From positions 1 to 37,296 of the forward strand of contig JAAFIY010000026.1 in NCBI GenBank assembly GCA_013297985.1: 37,296 nucleotides of DNA. Reading direction: 5' to 3'. Source of the DNA: Comamonadaceae bacterium. Lineage in GTDB: Bacteria > Pseudomonadota > Gammaproteobacteria > Burkholderiales > Burkholderiaceae_C. The notes under the pieces were generated by a model. That model did no database searches, was not told where the DNA came from, and saw only the letters and a program-made list of their open reading frames with translations. How positions within the stretch are numbered: position 1 is the stretch's first letter; each line of letters opens with the position of its first letter. Positions 8,377-20,312 of this stretch are shown here, piece by piece. The position numbers and the translations under genes are program-made.

Positions 8377-9222
8377 TCATTCAGGCCAGCGGGCCAGCTC
8401 CGCTTCAGTAAAGCCCGCCGCACGACGGGCCGCGCGGTTGACGGGCGGGCGCGGCTCGGGCGCGGCGTAGGCGTGGCGCAGGGCCACGTCTTGGGTGTCG
8501 CGGTCCAGCCCACGCTGGCTGCAGATATAGGCAAACCAGTGGTTGCCCACCGCCACATGGCCCACTTCGTCATGCAGGATCACGTCCAGCACCTCAACCG
8601 CCCGCAGGGCATCTGGCGTGCCCACTTTGCGCAATTTGTGCTGGATTTGCGGCGTAGCGTCAAGCCCGCGCGCTTCCATGGTGCGCGGCACCACCGCCAT
8701 GCGGGCCAGCAAGTCATGCGCGGTGCGTTGGCACAGGTTCCACAGGCCGTCGTGGGCGTCAAAGTCGCCATAGTCGCGCCCAGCGGCTTGCAACTCGTCG
8801 CGCAATAGCAAAAAGTGGCGTGCTTCGTCAGCGGCCACAGCCACCCACTGGCGGTAGTAGGCGTCGTGCAAGGCGTCGGCGGCGGCATCAAAGCGCCACG
8901 CAGCGTCCAGCGCTAAGTTGATGGCGTTGAACTCAATGTGCGCAATCGCATGCAGCAGGGCTGCTCGGCCTACCGGGGTGTGCACCGAGCGCTGGGGCAC
9001 TTCGGTAGCGGGGCGCAGCAGTGGGCGCTGGGGGCGGCCCGGCACGGCCTGTGCTGTGGCCGGCGGCTGGCGGGGCTCGATGGGCAGGGTGTGTTGAATG
9101 CGGCCTAAATCCATGGCAGCCTGGGCTTTGCGCACCGGATCGCATTCGACCAAGGCCGCCAGCGCATGGGCGCGCAAGCCTCTGCCTACAATCGCGCCCC
9201 TGCCTGTGTCGCACCCATTCAT
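8377..9222 (-). CDS. DUF455 ferritin-like protein
   Basis: This is a ferritin-like helical-bundle protein of the DUF455 family, about 265-288 residues depending on the start. Metal-ligand-type motifs are visible: AIAHIEFNAINLALDA, AADEARHFLLLRDEL and LHDEVGHVAVGNHWF, that is the ExxH/DEARH/DExxH pattern of a carboxylate-bridged di-iron site. The biochemical role is unknown; the family is often compared with MiaE-like or rubrerythrin-like proteins. The start is uncertain. An ATG at 9243 shares its CATG with the divergent carbonic anhydrase start, the ATG at 9222 is used here, and a TTG at 9177 best fits where the family similarity begins (LRAHALAALVECDP). The later starts would leave room for the TACAAT promoter of the divergent gene. 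Confidence 0.85.
   Translation of the reverse strand: MNGCDTGRGAIVGRGLRAHALAALVECDPVRKAQAAMDLGRIQHTLPIEPRQPPATAQAVPGRPQRPLLRPATEVPQRSVHTPVGRAALLHAIAHIEFNAINLALDAAWRFDAAADALHDAYYRQWVAVAADEARHFLLLRDELQAAGRDYGDFDAHDGLWNLCQRTAHDLLARMAVVPRTMEARGLDATPQIQHKLRKVGTPDALRAVEVLDVILHDEVGHVAVGNHWFAYICSQRGLDRDTQDVALRHAYAAPEPRPPVNRAARRAAGFTEAELARWPE
9187..9192 (+). promoter_or_regulatory. Probable -10 element for the gamma carbonic anhydrase gene
   Basis: TACAAT followed by CG lies 50 bases before the ATG at 9242. The same TACAATCG or TATAATCG pattern precedes parE (29363) and pyrG (minus strand, 17099-17094). No good -35 hexamer is visible at 17 bases. Confidence 0.45.
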
Positions 9223-9241
9223 TTTTTGCACCGACTGATCC

Positions 9242-9766
9242 ATGGCCCTCTACGAACTCGACGGGATCGCCCCGCAAATTGATGCTACTGCATGGGTGGC
9301 TGACAGCGCCCAGGTGATGGGCCACGTCAAGCTGGCCGCGCACAGCAGCGTGTGGTTTGGCGCCGTGCTGCGCGGCGACACCGAAAGCATTGAAATTGGC
9401 GAGAACAGCAACATCCAAGACGGCAGCGTGCTGCACGCCGACATTGGCCAGCCCCTGAAGGTGGGGGCCGACGTGACGGTGGGCCACCAAGTCATGCTGC
9501 ACGGCTGCACCATTGGCGACGGCGCACTCATTGGCATTGGCGCTGTGGTGCTCAACGGCGCGCGCATTGGTCGAGGCTGCATTGTGGGCGCCGGTGCGTT
9601 GGTGACTGAAGGCAAAGAATTCCCTGACCACAGCATGATTCTTGGGTCACCCGCCAAGGCGGTCAAAACGCTCACGCCTGAGCAGGCCACCCGGCTGATC
9701 GACAGCGCCCGCCACTATGTCGACAACGCGCAGCGCTTTGCGCGCAGCTTGAAACGCGTGGGTTGA
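9242..9766 (+). CDS. Gamma carbonic anhydrase family protein (left-handed beta-helix)
   Basis: This 174-residue hexapeptide-repeat protein belongs to the YrdA/CaiE/gamma carbonic anhydrase group. The imperfect repeats (VKLAAHSSVWFGAVLRGD, IEIGENSNIQDGSVLHAD, VTVGHQVMLHGCTIGDG, ALIGIGAVVLNGARIG) should form a trimeric left-handed beta-helix. The three zinc or iron-ligand histidines are conserved: H65 in VLHAD, and H82 and H87 in VGHQVMLHG. The family may hydrate carbon dioxide, but many members lack proven activity, so the substrate is uncertain. The ATG at 9242 is preceded by a plausible TACAAT promoter. Its TGA overlaps the TTG that may start hslO, so the two genes are probably co-transcribed. 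Confidence 0.93.
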   Translation: MALYELDGIAPQIDATAWVADSAQVMGHVKLAAHSSVWFGAVLRGDTESIEIGENSNIQDGSVLHADIGQPLKVGADVTVGHQVMLHGCTIGDGALIGIGAVVLNGARIGRGCIVGAGALVTEGKEFPDHSMILGSPAKAVKTLTPEQATRLIDSARHYVDNAQRFARSLKRVG

Positions 9767-10758
9767 TTGCAGTGGCTGAGCTGCATCGTTTTTTGTTTGA
9801 GGGCATGCCGGTGCGCGGGGCACTGGTGCGACTGACCGACGCGTGGACAGAGCTGCTGCGCCGCCAAGCTGGCGCCGACGGCCAACGAGCCTACCCAGCG
9901 CCGGTGCGCGATCTGTTGGGCCAAATGACAGCGGCTGCGGTGCTGATGCAGTCGGCCATTCGCTTTGAAGGCAGCCTGGTGCTGCAGCTGCACGGCGATG
10001 GCCCGGTGAAGCTGGCGGTGGTGGAAGTCACGCACGACTTCACCTTGCGTGGCACTGCTTCGGTGCAGGGTGATATTGCGCCGGCCATGCCTTTGAGCGC
10101 GATGGTCAATGAGCACAACAAGGGCCGCTGCGCCATCACGCTAGACCCCAAAGGCCGCGCCCCGGGCGTGCAACCCTACCAAGGCGTGGTGCCGCTGTTT
10201 GGTGACCGGGGCGAAAAGCTCGAACGCATCAGCGAGGTGCTGGCGCACTACATGCTGCAAAGCGAGCAGCTCGACACCGTGTTGGTGCTTGCGGCCAACG
10301 GCGAGATGGCCGCAGGCCTGATGCTGCAACGCCTGCCCTTGGAGGGCGAGGGCAATCTGCAAGGCCAGCCTGCGCATGCCCGCGAAGACGATATTGGTCT
10401 GAACGAACACTTCAACCGCTTGTCGCACCTGGCCCGCAGCCTGACCGATGCCGAACTGCTAAGCCTAGACGCCGACACGGTGCTGCGCCGCTTGTTTTGG
10501 CAAGAACCCTTGCAGCGCTTTGAGCCCCAAGTGGGCGAACGTGGCCCGCGCTTTGCCTGCACCTGCAGCCGCGAACGGGTGGCCCGCATGATCCAAGGCT
10601 TGGGCGCTGAAGACGTGCAAGCGCTGCTGGCCGAGCGCGGCGATGTCGAAGTGAGCTGCGAGTTTTGCGGTGTGCAATACCGCTTTGACCGGGTGGATGC
10701 CACCGCCTTGTTCAGCACGCCCGCCGTGCAGCCGCCTAGCAGCGGCACGCTGCAGTAA
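9763..10758 (+). CDS. hslO: Redox-regulated chaperonin Hsp33 (HslO)
   Basis: Hsp33 is a cytoplasmic holdase chaperone switched on by oxidation of a C-terminal zinc centre. The N-terminal domain starts with AELHRFLFEGMPVRGALVRL and continues with LLGQMTAAAVLMQSAIRFEG and FEGSLVLQLHGDGPVKLAVV, all typical. The redox switch is present as CTC and CEFC near the C-terminus (ACTCSRERVARMIQ ... VSCEFCGVQYRFD), giving four zinc-binding cysteines. The TTG at 9763 overlaps the upstream TGA; a GTG at 9772 (MAELHRFLF) fits the family start equally well and may be the true one. Pairing with a carbonic anhydrase-like gene gives no clear functional hint. It converges on the NadR-like gene, with only 13 bases between the stops. 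Confidence 0.95.
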   Translation: MIAVAELHRFLFEGMPVRGALVRLTDAWTELLRRQAGADGQRAYPAPVRDLLGQMTAAAVLMQSAIRFEGSLVLQLHGDGPVKLAVVEVTHDFTLRGTASVQGDIAPAMPLSAMVNEHNKGRCAITLDPKGRAPGVQPYQGVVPLFGDRGEKLERISEVLAHYMLQSEQLDTVLVLAANGEMAAGLMLQRLPLEGEGNLQGQPAHAREDDIGLNEHFNRLSHLARSLTDAELLSLDADTVLRRLFWQEPLQRFEPQVGERGPRFACTCSRERVARMIQGLGAEDVQALLAERGDVEVSCEFCGVQYRFDRVDATALFSTPAVQPPSSGTLQ

Positions 10759-10771
10759 GACCGCAGCAAAC

Positions 10772-11545
10772 CTAAGCCAAATGCTTGAACAACCGCTTTT
10801 CACACGCCGCATCGCTGTCGCCGCAGTGCGGGCACCAGGCGGAGAAGCGCGTCGCAGTTTCTGCGGGTTTTGAATCCAATCGGGCTGAGGCGTTTGATAC
10901 ATCTGCCGAAGCAGCTACAAAATCAGTAGCAAACGGCGGAATGTTCGGCGTGGCTTGTGCCAGAGCACTCAACAGCGCCTGCAAGGCCACCGCCGTACGT
11001 TGCCCGCCCGAGCCATACACCACGCTGTACGGCACCCGTGCGGCCTGTAGCCCTTGGCGCAGGGTGGCCAGCACGGGTGCACGCATGTGAGCACCGTCAC
11101 GCTGAATACCGTCGGGCTGCCAAGGCAAATCATTGCCGGTGACCAATGTGATGGCCGGTGGCCTAGCGCGGTGTGCTTCCCAGGCCAAAGGCCACAGGCT
11201 CGCGTCGCCAAAAATCACTTGGCTGTAGGTGGCCGTCATCCAAGCGCTGGTGTCGGCCAGCACGACTTGCGGGGCGCCGGTGCTCGCGGCTTGAGCTTGC
11301 GCTTGCGTCCACGCTTGCGCGATGCGCTCGGTTTGGGTTTGGGCGATGCCTGCCTGCTCCAAGGGCTTGGGCGTGCGGCCTTCGCGCTCGCACCAGTCGC
11401 GCAGCCATTCGCTCACAACCATCGCCCCTATGCCTTGCTCGGGCAAGGCTCTGGCGAGAGCTGCACACAAGTCAGATTTGCCCGTGCTTTCTGCACCCAG
11501 CACCACCACCAAGTGGGCAGCGGCGGGGCTAGCGGCCGCGCTCAT
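10772..11545 (-). CDS. NadR-like ATPase, probable ribosylnicotinamide kinase
   Basis: This 257-residue protein resembles the C-terminal kinase domain of NadR (AAA_28 group), without the helix-turn-helix or adenylyltransferase parts. A Walker A motif (VVLGAESTGKSDL) is at about 14-26. Family motifs ARALPEQGIGAMVVSEWLRD, VVLADTSAWMT and the nucleotide-binding LVTGNDLPWQPDG follow. It sits seven bases downstream of pnuC, so it probably phosphorylates nicotinamide riboside entering through PnuC. The C-terminus is odd. After the kinase domain a stretch encoded by a palindromic repeat copy (about 204-224) leads to a Cys-rich end, WCPHCGDSDAACEKRLF, a possible metal-binding module. Substrate assignment is inferred from the neighbour and should be held loosely. 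Confidence 0.85.
   Translation of the reverse strand: MSAAASPAAAHLVVVLGAESTGKSDLCAALARALPEQGIGAMVVSEWLRDWCEREGRTPKPLEQAGIAQTQTERIAQAWTQAQAQAASTGAPQVVLADTSAWMTATYSQVIFGDASLWPLAWEAHRARPPAITLVTGNDLPWQPDGIQRDGAHMRAPVLATLRQGLQAARVPYSVVYGSGGQRTAVALQALLSALAQATPNIPPFATDFVAASADVSNASARLDSKPAETATRFSAWCPHCGDSDAACEKRLFKHLA
10870..10935. repeat. Palindromic repeat copy inside the NadR-like gene
   Basis: The plus strand reads CCAATCGGGCTGAGGCG, a spacer, then GAAGCAGCTAC-AAAATCA-GTAGCAAACGG. It matches the full-length copies upstream of eno and at dut in both halves. The core hairpin GCTAC/GTAGC is at 10914-10930. It is translated on the minus strand as part of the linker before the Cys-rich C-terminus. 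Confidence 0.7.
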
Positions 11546-11552
11546 GGGACGC

Positions 11553-12338
11553 TCATGGGGCGCTGGGGGGCAGGGCGGGCGGGCGGTAGCGCGCGTGCGC
11601 CTGCGCGTTGTGTTTAGCCAGCAGCTGCGCCACCCGCTGACGTTCGCGCTCGGCTTGCTCGGCCTGGGCTGCGGTGGCCGCTTGGTGGGTGCGGGCGGCA
11701 GCGGCCCAGGCGCGCCAGCCCCAGAAAGTCAGGCCCACAAACATCAGGTAAAGCACTGCCGTGAGCAGCAGGCCCTGGCTGCCAAACAACACCGCGCTGA
11801 TCGCGTTGTTTACCAGCCAAATCGCCCAGACTTCAATGAACTTGCGGGCCAGCAGAATCTGCGCCACCAGCGAAATGGCGGTGGTGACCACGTCGGCCCA
11901 GCTGGCCCAGTCGGTCCAGGGCCGGTTACCCAGCCAAATCAACCACCAAGCTATGAAGGCCCCCGCTGCCAGGGTACCCGCCGCTGTGGCCAGCCAGGGC
12001 ATGGCGCCCATGCGCCTTGGCACCAAGGGCGCGCCATCGCCCCGCGCTCCGCGCAGCCACAGCCACCAGCCCCAGACCGAAGTGGCAATAAACACGCCTT
12101 GCAAAAACACTTGCCCCAGCAGCCCGGTGCGCCAGAACACCAAGGCGTACATGGCGCTAGCCAAAATAGCCAGGGGCCAGGCCCAATGAATCTGGCGGGC
12201 GTTGCACACCACCATGGCCACGGTGAGCACCACGCTCACGATTTCAGCCGCGCTGGTGCCCAGGGCAAAGCCGCCCAACTGCCCCAAGGCAATGGGTGTG
12301 GCGAGCTGTTCCAGCAGGGTGTTCAGCCAGGGCGGCAT
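11553..12338 (-). CDS. pnuC: PnuC-family nicotinamide riboside transporter
   Basis: This 261-residue inner-membrane protein has seven or so hydrophobic segments. PnuC hallmarks are EIVSVVLTVAMVVCNAR, WAWPLAILASAMYALVFW, GVFIATSVWGWWLW and the second-half WAIWLVNNAISAVLF with a following FWGWRAW. PnuC proteins take up nicotinamide riboside by facilitated diffusion, trapped by phosphorylation, which matches the NadR-like kinase seven bases downstream. The C-terminal 45 residues are a charged Ala/Gln-rich cytoplasmic tail (AATAAQAEQAERERQR) that looks helical. It lies 72 bases downstream of ftsB on the same strand and may be read through from the eno-ftsB unit. I saw no recognisable NAD-sensing riboswitch in that short gap. 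Confidence 0.93.
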   Translation of the reverse strand: MPPWLNTLLEQLATPIALGQLGGFALGTSAAEIVSVVLTVAMVVCNARQIHWAWPLAILASAMYALVFWRTGLLGQVFLQGVFIATSVWGWWLWLRGARGDGAPLVPRRMGAMPWLATAAGTLAAGAFIAWWLIWLGNRPWTDWASWADVVTTAISLVAQILLARKFIEVWAIWLVNNAISAVLFGSQGLLLTAVLYLMFVGLTFWGWRAWAAAARTHQAATAAQAEQAERERQRVAQLLAKHNAQAHARYRPPALPPSAP

Positions 12339-12410
12339 GCAGGCCTTTAATAGAGGTGGGAGCTCAAACGACGAAGCGCGGTGTAGGGGGCCCGGGGTGG
12401 GCCCGCAAGC

Positions 12411-12686
12411 TCACCGGGTGATCTGCACAAAAATTTCGTTGGGCTTGACCAAGCCCAGCTCGGTGCGGGCGCGTTCCTCGACCATATCGAGCCCGTCGCT
12501 CAAGTCTTTGACTTCATTGGCTAAGCGCTCATTGCGGGATTGGGCGTCGCGGTTGGCGGCGTTCTGGGCTTCAAGCTGTGCGTTCCACGCCGCGATGTTG
12601 GGCAAGCTACCACGGCCCACCCACAACTGCGCGTGCAAGGCCACCAGCACAGCCAGCAGCACCGCAGGGATCAGCAACGAACGCAT
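12411..12686 (-). CDS. ftsB: Cell division protein FtsB
   Basis: FtsB is a 91-residue bitopic membrane protein of the FtsQLB divisome subcomplex. It shows an N-terminal membrane segment (LLIPAVLLAVLVALHAQLWVG, about 4-24). A coiled-coil region with Asn/Gln/Arg-rich heptads follows (about 30-70: LEAQNAANRDAQSRNERLANEVKDL), then the conserved GLDMVEERARTELGLVKPNEIFVQ end found in FtsB. Location directly after enolase is the classical genomic context in beta- and gammaproteobacteria. The ATG at 12686 is 41 bases after the eno stop. Confidence 0.95.
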   Translation of the reverse strand: MRSLLIPAVLLAVLVALHAQLWVGRGSLPNIAAWNAQLEAQNAANRDAQSRNERLANEVKDLSDGLDMVEERARTELGLVKPNEIFVQITR

Positions 12687-12727
12687 GTTGGGGGTAGCGC
12701 CTGCAACAAAGCCCGAGATGAACCCGC

Positions 12728-14459
<1,732 letters not shown>

Positions 14460-14485
14460 AGATCGAGTGGGTGTCAGCTTGGGGT

Positions 14486-17099
<2,614 letters not shown>

Positions 17100-17172
17100 A
17101 AAGCCGACCTTTGCCAAACCTGGGCCTGCCGCTCGTAACGGGGCCGAAACCCCACGCCAACCACCCCGCACC

Positions 17173-18444
17173 ATGACGTCAAACACCACCGCGCTGCCCC
17201 CGCACCCCCTGCACCAGCGCCATATCGTGCTGGCCTTGAGCGGCGGCGTGGCGGGCTACAAGGCCGCTGAGCTTTGCCGCCTGATCATCAAGGCCGGGGC
17301 CACGGTGCAGGTGGTGATGAGCGAAGCCGCCACCCGCTTTATCACCCCCACCACGATGCAGGCTTTAAGCGGCCGCCCGGTGGTACTGAGCCAGTGGGTG
17401 TCAGGTTCAGATGCCGCTGACGCCAACGGCATGCCCCATATCAACACCACCCGAGCCGCTGATGCCGTGGTGCTGGCCCCCGCCAGCGCCGACATGATTG
17501 CCAAGCTGGCCCAAGGCCGCGCCGATGAAATCGTCAGCCTGATGTGCCTGGCCCGCCCGCTCAATGCCGGTGGCCACAGCGTTCCCCTGTTAGTCGCGCC
17601 CGCCATGAACCGCGAAATGTGGCAACACCCCGCCACCCAACGCAACCTGGCCCAAGTGGCGGCCGACGGCGCCACCGTGCTGGGCGTGGGCAATGGCGAA
17701 CAAGCCTGCGGCGAAACGGGCGACGGCCGCATGCTGGAAGCCGCTGAAATCTTTGAAGACCTGTGCATGGCCCTGTCAGCCCCGCTGCTGGCCGGCAAGC
17801 GGGTGCTGATTACCGCCGGGCCCACCTACGAGCCCATTGATCCAGTGCGCGGCATCACCAACCGCAGCAGCGGCAAGATGGGGTTTGCCATCGCCCAAGC
17901 CGCCCGCCGAGCCGGTGCCCAGGTCACCCTGCTGGCAGGCCCTGTGGCTCTGCCCACGCCACGGGGCGTGCAGCGCATCAACGTCACCACGGCAGCTGAC
18001 TTGCTGGCCGCCACGCAAGCGCACGCGCCCCAGGCCGACATCTTCATTGCTACTGCCGCCGTGGCCGATTGGCGCGTGGCCCAGGTGGCGCCGCACAAGC
18101 TTAAAAAAGACGGCAGCGGCCAACCGCCAGCGCTGCAATTTGCCGAGAACCCCGACATCTTGGCCACCGTGGCCGCCAGCCCCCGCGCCCAAAGCGGTGA
18201 CTTGTACTGCGTGGGCTTTGCCGCCGAAAGCCAAGACCTGCTGGCTAACGCCCAAGCCAAGCGCCAGCGCAAAGGCGTGCCCCTGCTGGTGGGCAACATC
18301 GGCCCCGACACCTTTGGCCGCGACGACAACACCCTGCTGCTGGTGGATGCCCACGGTGCCACCTCGCTGCCCCCCGGCCCCAAGGCCGACTTGGCGGTGC
18401 TGCTGGTGGAGCACATCGCCGCCCGCACCCTGCAACGCGCCTAG
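17173..18444 (+). CDS. coaBC: Bifunctional phosphopantothenoylcysteine decarboxylase/phosphopantothenate-cysteine ligase
   Basis: CoaBC (Dfp) carries out two steps of coenzyme A synthesis. It has 423 residues. The N-terminal FMN-dependent CoaC half has LALSGGVAGYKAAELCR, the catalytic His in GMPHINTTRAAD, APASADMIAKLAQGRADE, the PAMNREMW motif and the flap cysteine in GEQACGETGDGRM. The C-terminal CoaB half has ITAGPTYEPIDPVRGITN with RSSGKMG, ATAAVADWR, the KLKKDGS lysines and VGFAAES. All key motifs appear intact. It is transcribed divergently from pyrG and is followed 63 bases later by dut, a common pairing. Confidence 0.97.
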   Translation: MTSNTTALPPHPLHQRHIVLALSGGVAGYKAAELCRLIIKAGATVQVVMSEAATRFITPTTMQALSGRPVVLSQWVSGSDAADANGMPHINTTRAADAVVLAPASADMIAKLAQGRADEIVSLMCLARPLNAGGHSVPLLVAPAMNREMWQHPATQRNLAQVAADGATVLGVGNGEQACGETGDGRMLEAAEIFEDLCMALSAPLLAGKRVLITAGPTYEPIDPVRGITNRSSGKMGFAIAQAARRAGAQVTLLAGPVALPTPRGVQRINVTTAADLLAATQAHAPQADIFIATAAVADWRVAQVAPHKLKKDGSGQPPALQFAENPDILATVAASPRAQSGDLYCVGFAAESQDLLANAQAKRQRKGVPLLVGNIGPDTFGRDDNTLLLVDAHGATSLPPGPKADLAVLLVEHIAARTLQRA

Positions 18445-18464
18445 GTCCTACGGCTCAGCCTTAA

Positions 18465-18530
18465 GCCAAATCGGGCTGCACCGCCCTAAATAACTGCCTG
18501 AGCTGCTATGAAAATTGAAGCAAAGGTGCT
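18465..18530 (+). repeat. Palindromic repeat copy spanning the dut start codon
   Basis: This reads CAAATCGGGCTGCACCGCCC, a spacer with only a weak GGGCGC counterpart, then GAGCTGCTATGAAAATTGAAGCAAAGG. It matches other copies in both halves. The dut ATG lies inside the GCTAT element of the second half-site, and the degenerate right arm GAAGCAAA encodes the residues after Met-Lys-Ile. Confidence 0.7.
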
Positions 18531-18969
18531 AGACCCCCGTCTGCACGCCCACCTGCCCCCCAACGCCCCCGCCTACGCCACCGCCGGTGCGGCTGGGCTT
18601 GATTTGCGCGCAGCCATCCACGAGCCCATCACCCTGGCCCCCAACACCTGGCAACTGGTGCCCACGGGCCTGGCCATCCACGTCAAAGACCCCGGCTACG
18701 CCGCCCTCATCCTGCCCCGATCGGGCCTGGGCCACAAACACGGCATCGTGCTGGGCAACTTGGTGGGCCTGATCGATAGCGACTACCAAGGCCAACTCAT
18801 GGTCAGCGCCTGGAACCGCAGCCCCACCTCTTACACCCTGCAGCCCCTAGAACGCCTGGCCCAGCTGGTGCTGGTGCCGGTGCTGCAGGCGGAGTTGGTG
18901 GTGGTGGAGGAGTTCAGTGGGGAAAGTGAGCGCGGGGTGGGGGGGTATGGGTCTACGGGGAGGGGGTAA
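18508..18969 (+). CDS. dut: Deoxyuridine 5'-triphosphate nucleotidohydrolase (dUTPase)
   Basis: dUTPase hydrolyses dUTP to dUMP and keeps uracil out of DNA. It has 153 residues, with the five motifs of the trimeric family in order: [35 protein letters not shown], the AQLVLVPV strand, and the C-terminal [12 protein letters not shown] arm that closes the active site. The ATG at 18508 lies within a palindromic repeat copy and has no clear Shine-Dalgarno sequence. [12 protein letters not shown] nevertheless fits the expected family N-terminus, so the start is probably right. It is likely co-transcribed with coaBC. Confidence 0.97.
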   Translation: MKIEAKVLDPRLHAHLPPNAPAYATAGAAGLDLRAAIHEPITLAPNTWQLVPTGLAIHVKDPGYAALILPRSGLGHKHGIVLGNLVGLIDSDYQGQLMVSAWNRSPTSYTLQPLERLAQLVLVPVLQAELVVVEEFSGESERGVGGYGSTGRG

Positions 18970-19041
18970 TCGCGGGTTTCGACTCCGTGATTCCAGAATA
19001 GCGACGCCCCCTCCAGTGCTCACAGAGAGTAGCTAATTCCC

Positions 19042-19494
19042 ATGTGGCAAGACATCAAACTGGCGCTTTCAACGGTCATGGCGCTGCTGGTGCTGTGGAC
19101 CTTGACACTTGCCTTTGGTAGCCCCTTGAATTGGGGAATGTTGTTCATGGCCTATCTGTTTGCCCTCATCACCGCAGTGCTTTGGATTGATAGGCGGCGA
19201 CCCCCGCGCTGGGTGCCGTTGCTGGTGGCGCCGCTTAGTCTGCTTATGTTTTGGGCGGCAACACTTCCGTTCAGTGAACCCGATAGGTTTCCGCGCGAAT
19301 GCGGCGATCGCAGTTCGTCTTGCCTGTTGGAGCAATGGGCCTATGACTTGGGCCGCCCTTTCTTGGTATCCGCGATGTGGATCGCTATGGGAATCGGCAT
19401 CCTGGGCGTGATTCTTTACCGCGTTTTCCAGCCGGTCACGCCCGCTTCGTCGGAGACCCAAGGCGGGTTGAGCGGAAGCGGTCCTGGCAGCTAG
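19042..19494 (+). CDS. Uncharacterised four-segment membrane protein
   Basis: This 150-residue protein has four hydrophobic segments at about 6-27, 30-51, 57-77 and 107-130. A polar loop between the third and fourth segments holds two cysteines (RECGDRSSSCLLEQW), which could form a disulfide if periplasmic. The tail is a Ser/Gly-rich sequence (PASSETQGGLSGSGPGS). I do not recognise the family. It lies after dut and 71 bases before a toxin-antitoxin pair on the same strand. Its base composition is somewhat less GC-rich than the core genes around it. The reading frame is well supported by hydrophobic periodicity, but the function is unknown. Confidence 0.65.
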   Translation: MWQDIKLALSTVMALLVLWTLTLAFGSPLNWGMLFMAYLFALITAVLWIDRRRPPRWVPLLVAPLSLLMFWAATLPFSEPDRFPRECGDRSSSCLLEQWAYDLGRPFLVSAMWIAMGIGILGVILYRVFQPVTPASSETQGGLSGSGPGS

Positions 19495-19565
19495 CAGCCT
19501 TCGACGGTCTTGCGTTCACCGGCATAAAATTCCTACTTGCATTTCCTACCGCGAAAAGGCAACTC

Positions 19566-19859
19566 ATGCTGGTCACTGAAAAAGGCCAAGTCACCATCCC
19601 CAAACACATCCGCGTGGCCGCAGGCCTGGGGGCGGGGAGCCAGGTGGCGTTCAGTTTGGAGGGTAGCCGGATCGTGATCACGCCACTTGGCACGGGCGTT
19701 GCCGATGACCGCCGCGCCAAACTCAAGGCAGCCGCGGCCAAGGTGCGCGCCAGTTTTGGCGCTGAGTTCAAGGGTCTGGGTGCCGACGAGATCATGGGCT
19801 TCATCCGCGGCGATGCGCCTGCACCCCAGAAAACAGCGGCACGCCGTGGCGCAAAGTAG
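19566..19859 (+). CDS. AbrB/MazE-family antitoxin (VapB-like)
   Basis: This 97-residue protein has an N-terminal SpoVT/AbrB swapped-hairpin DNA-binding domain (VTEKGQVTIPKHIRVAAGL, then GSQVAFSLEGSRIVITPL). Its C-terminal tail is rich in Ala and Lys and is likely to wrap the toxin. The longer frame upstream of the ATG at 19566 overlaps the membrane-protein gene and should be ignored. It overlaps the downstream PIN toxin start by about 14 bases, the usual layout of a type II toxin-antitoxin operon. As in other VapBC pairs it should bind its own promoter and neutralise the toxin; the operator was not identified. Confidence 0.88.
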   Translation: MLVTEKGQVTIPKHIRVAAGLGAGSQVAFSLEGSRIVITPLGTGVADDRRAKLKAAAAKVRASFGAEFKGLGADEIMGFIRGDAPAPQKTAARRGAK

Positions 19860-20283
19860 CCTGGCCGCTTATGACGGCTCGGCGGGTGTCTTGGTAGACA
19901 CCAATGTGTGGGTTGACTGTATGCACAGCACCAGCCCCTGGCACCGCTGGGCCTTGGACCAATTGCAGGCTTGCAGCCAGCGCTGCCCGCTGCACGTCAA
20001 CCTGATCATTTACGCTGAACTGTTGATGCCCGGCACCGATGTGCGTGCCGTGGACGCGATGCTGGATGTGTACGACACCCAGCGCAGCGCCATTCCGTGG
20101 TCTGCCGCGTCTTTGGCTGCGGCTGCCTTTGGGGTGTATCGGCGTGGCGGCGGGCTCAAGAACAAGCCCCTGCCCGATTTCTTCATTGGCGCACACGCGG
20201 CGGTGGCCAATTTCAGTGTGTTGACGCGAGACCCCAAGCCCTATCGCAACTGTTTTGCGCGATTGGCATTGGTCGCGCCTTAG
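19846..20283 (+). CDS. PIN-domain ribonuclease toxin (VapC-like)
   Basis: This PIN-domain protein has about 145 residues when begun at the GTG at 19846; an ATG at 19813 would add 11 residues. All acidic metal-binding positions are present: D18 in VLVDTNVWVD, E58 in IIYAEL, D111 in LPDFFIGAHAAV and D129 in LTRDPKPY. VapC toxins cleave specific RNAs (tRNA or rRNA) with magnesium; the target is not predictable here. The gene overlaps its antitoxin and is probably translationally coupled to it. The active site looks intact, so the pair is likely functional. Confidence 0.88.
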   Translation: MAQSSLAAYDGSAGVLVDTNVWVDCMHSTSPWHRWALDQLQACSQRCPLHVNLIIYAELLMPGTDVRAVDAMLDVYDTQRSAIPWSAASLAAAAFGVYRRGGGLKNKPLPDFFIGAHAAVANFSVLTRDPKPYRNCFARLALVAP

Positions 20284-20312
20284 GCGCCTGGCGACGGCGT
20301 TGTGGCGACCGC

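Noticed and set aside
11322-12350. 342-codon open frame antisense to the NadR-like and pnuC genes
   Set aside because: The opposite strand carries clear kinase and PnuC motifs; this frame has only low-complexity Gln/His/Gly sequence.
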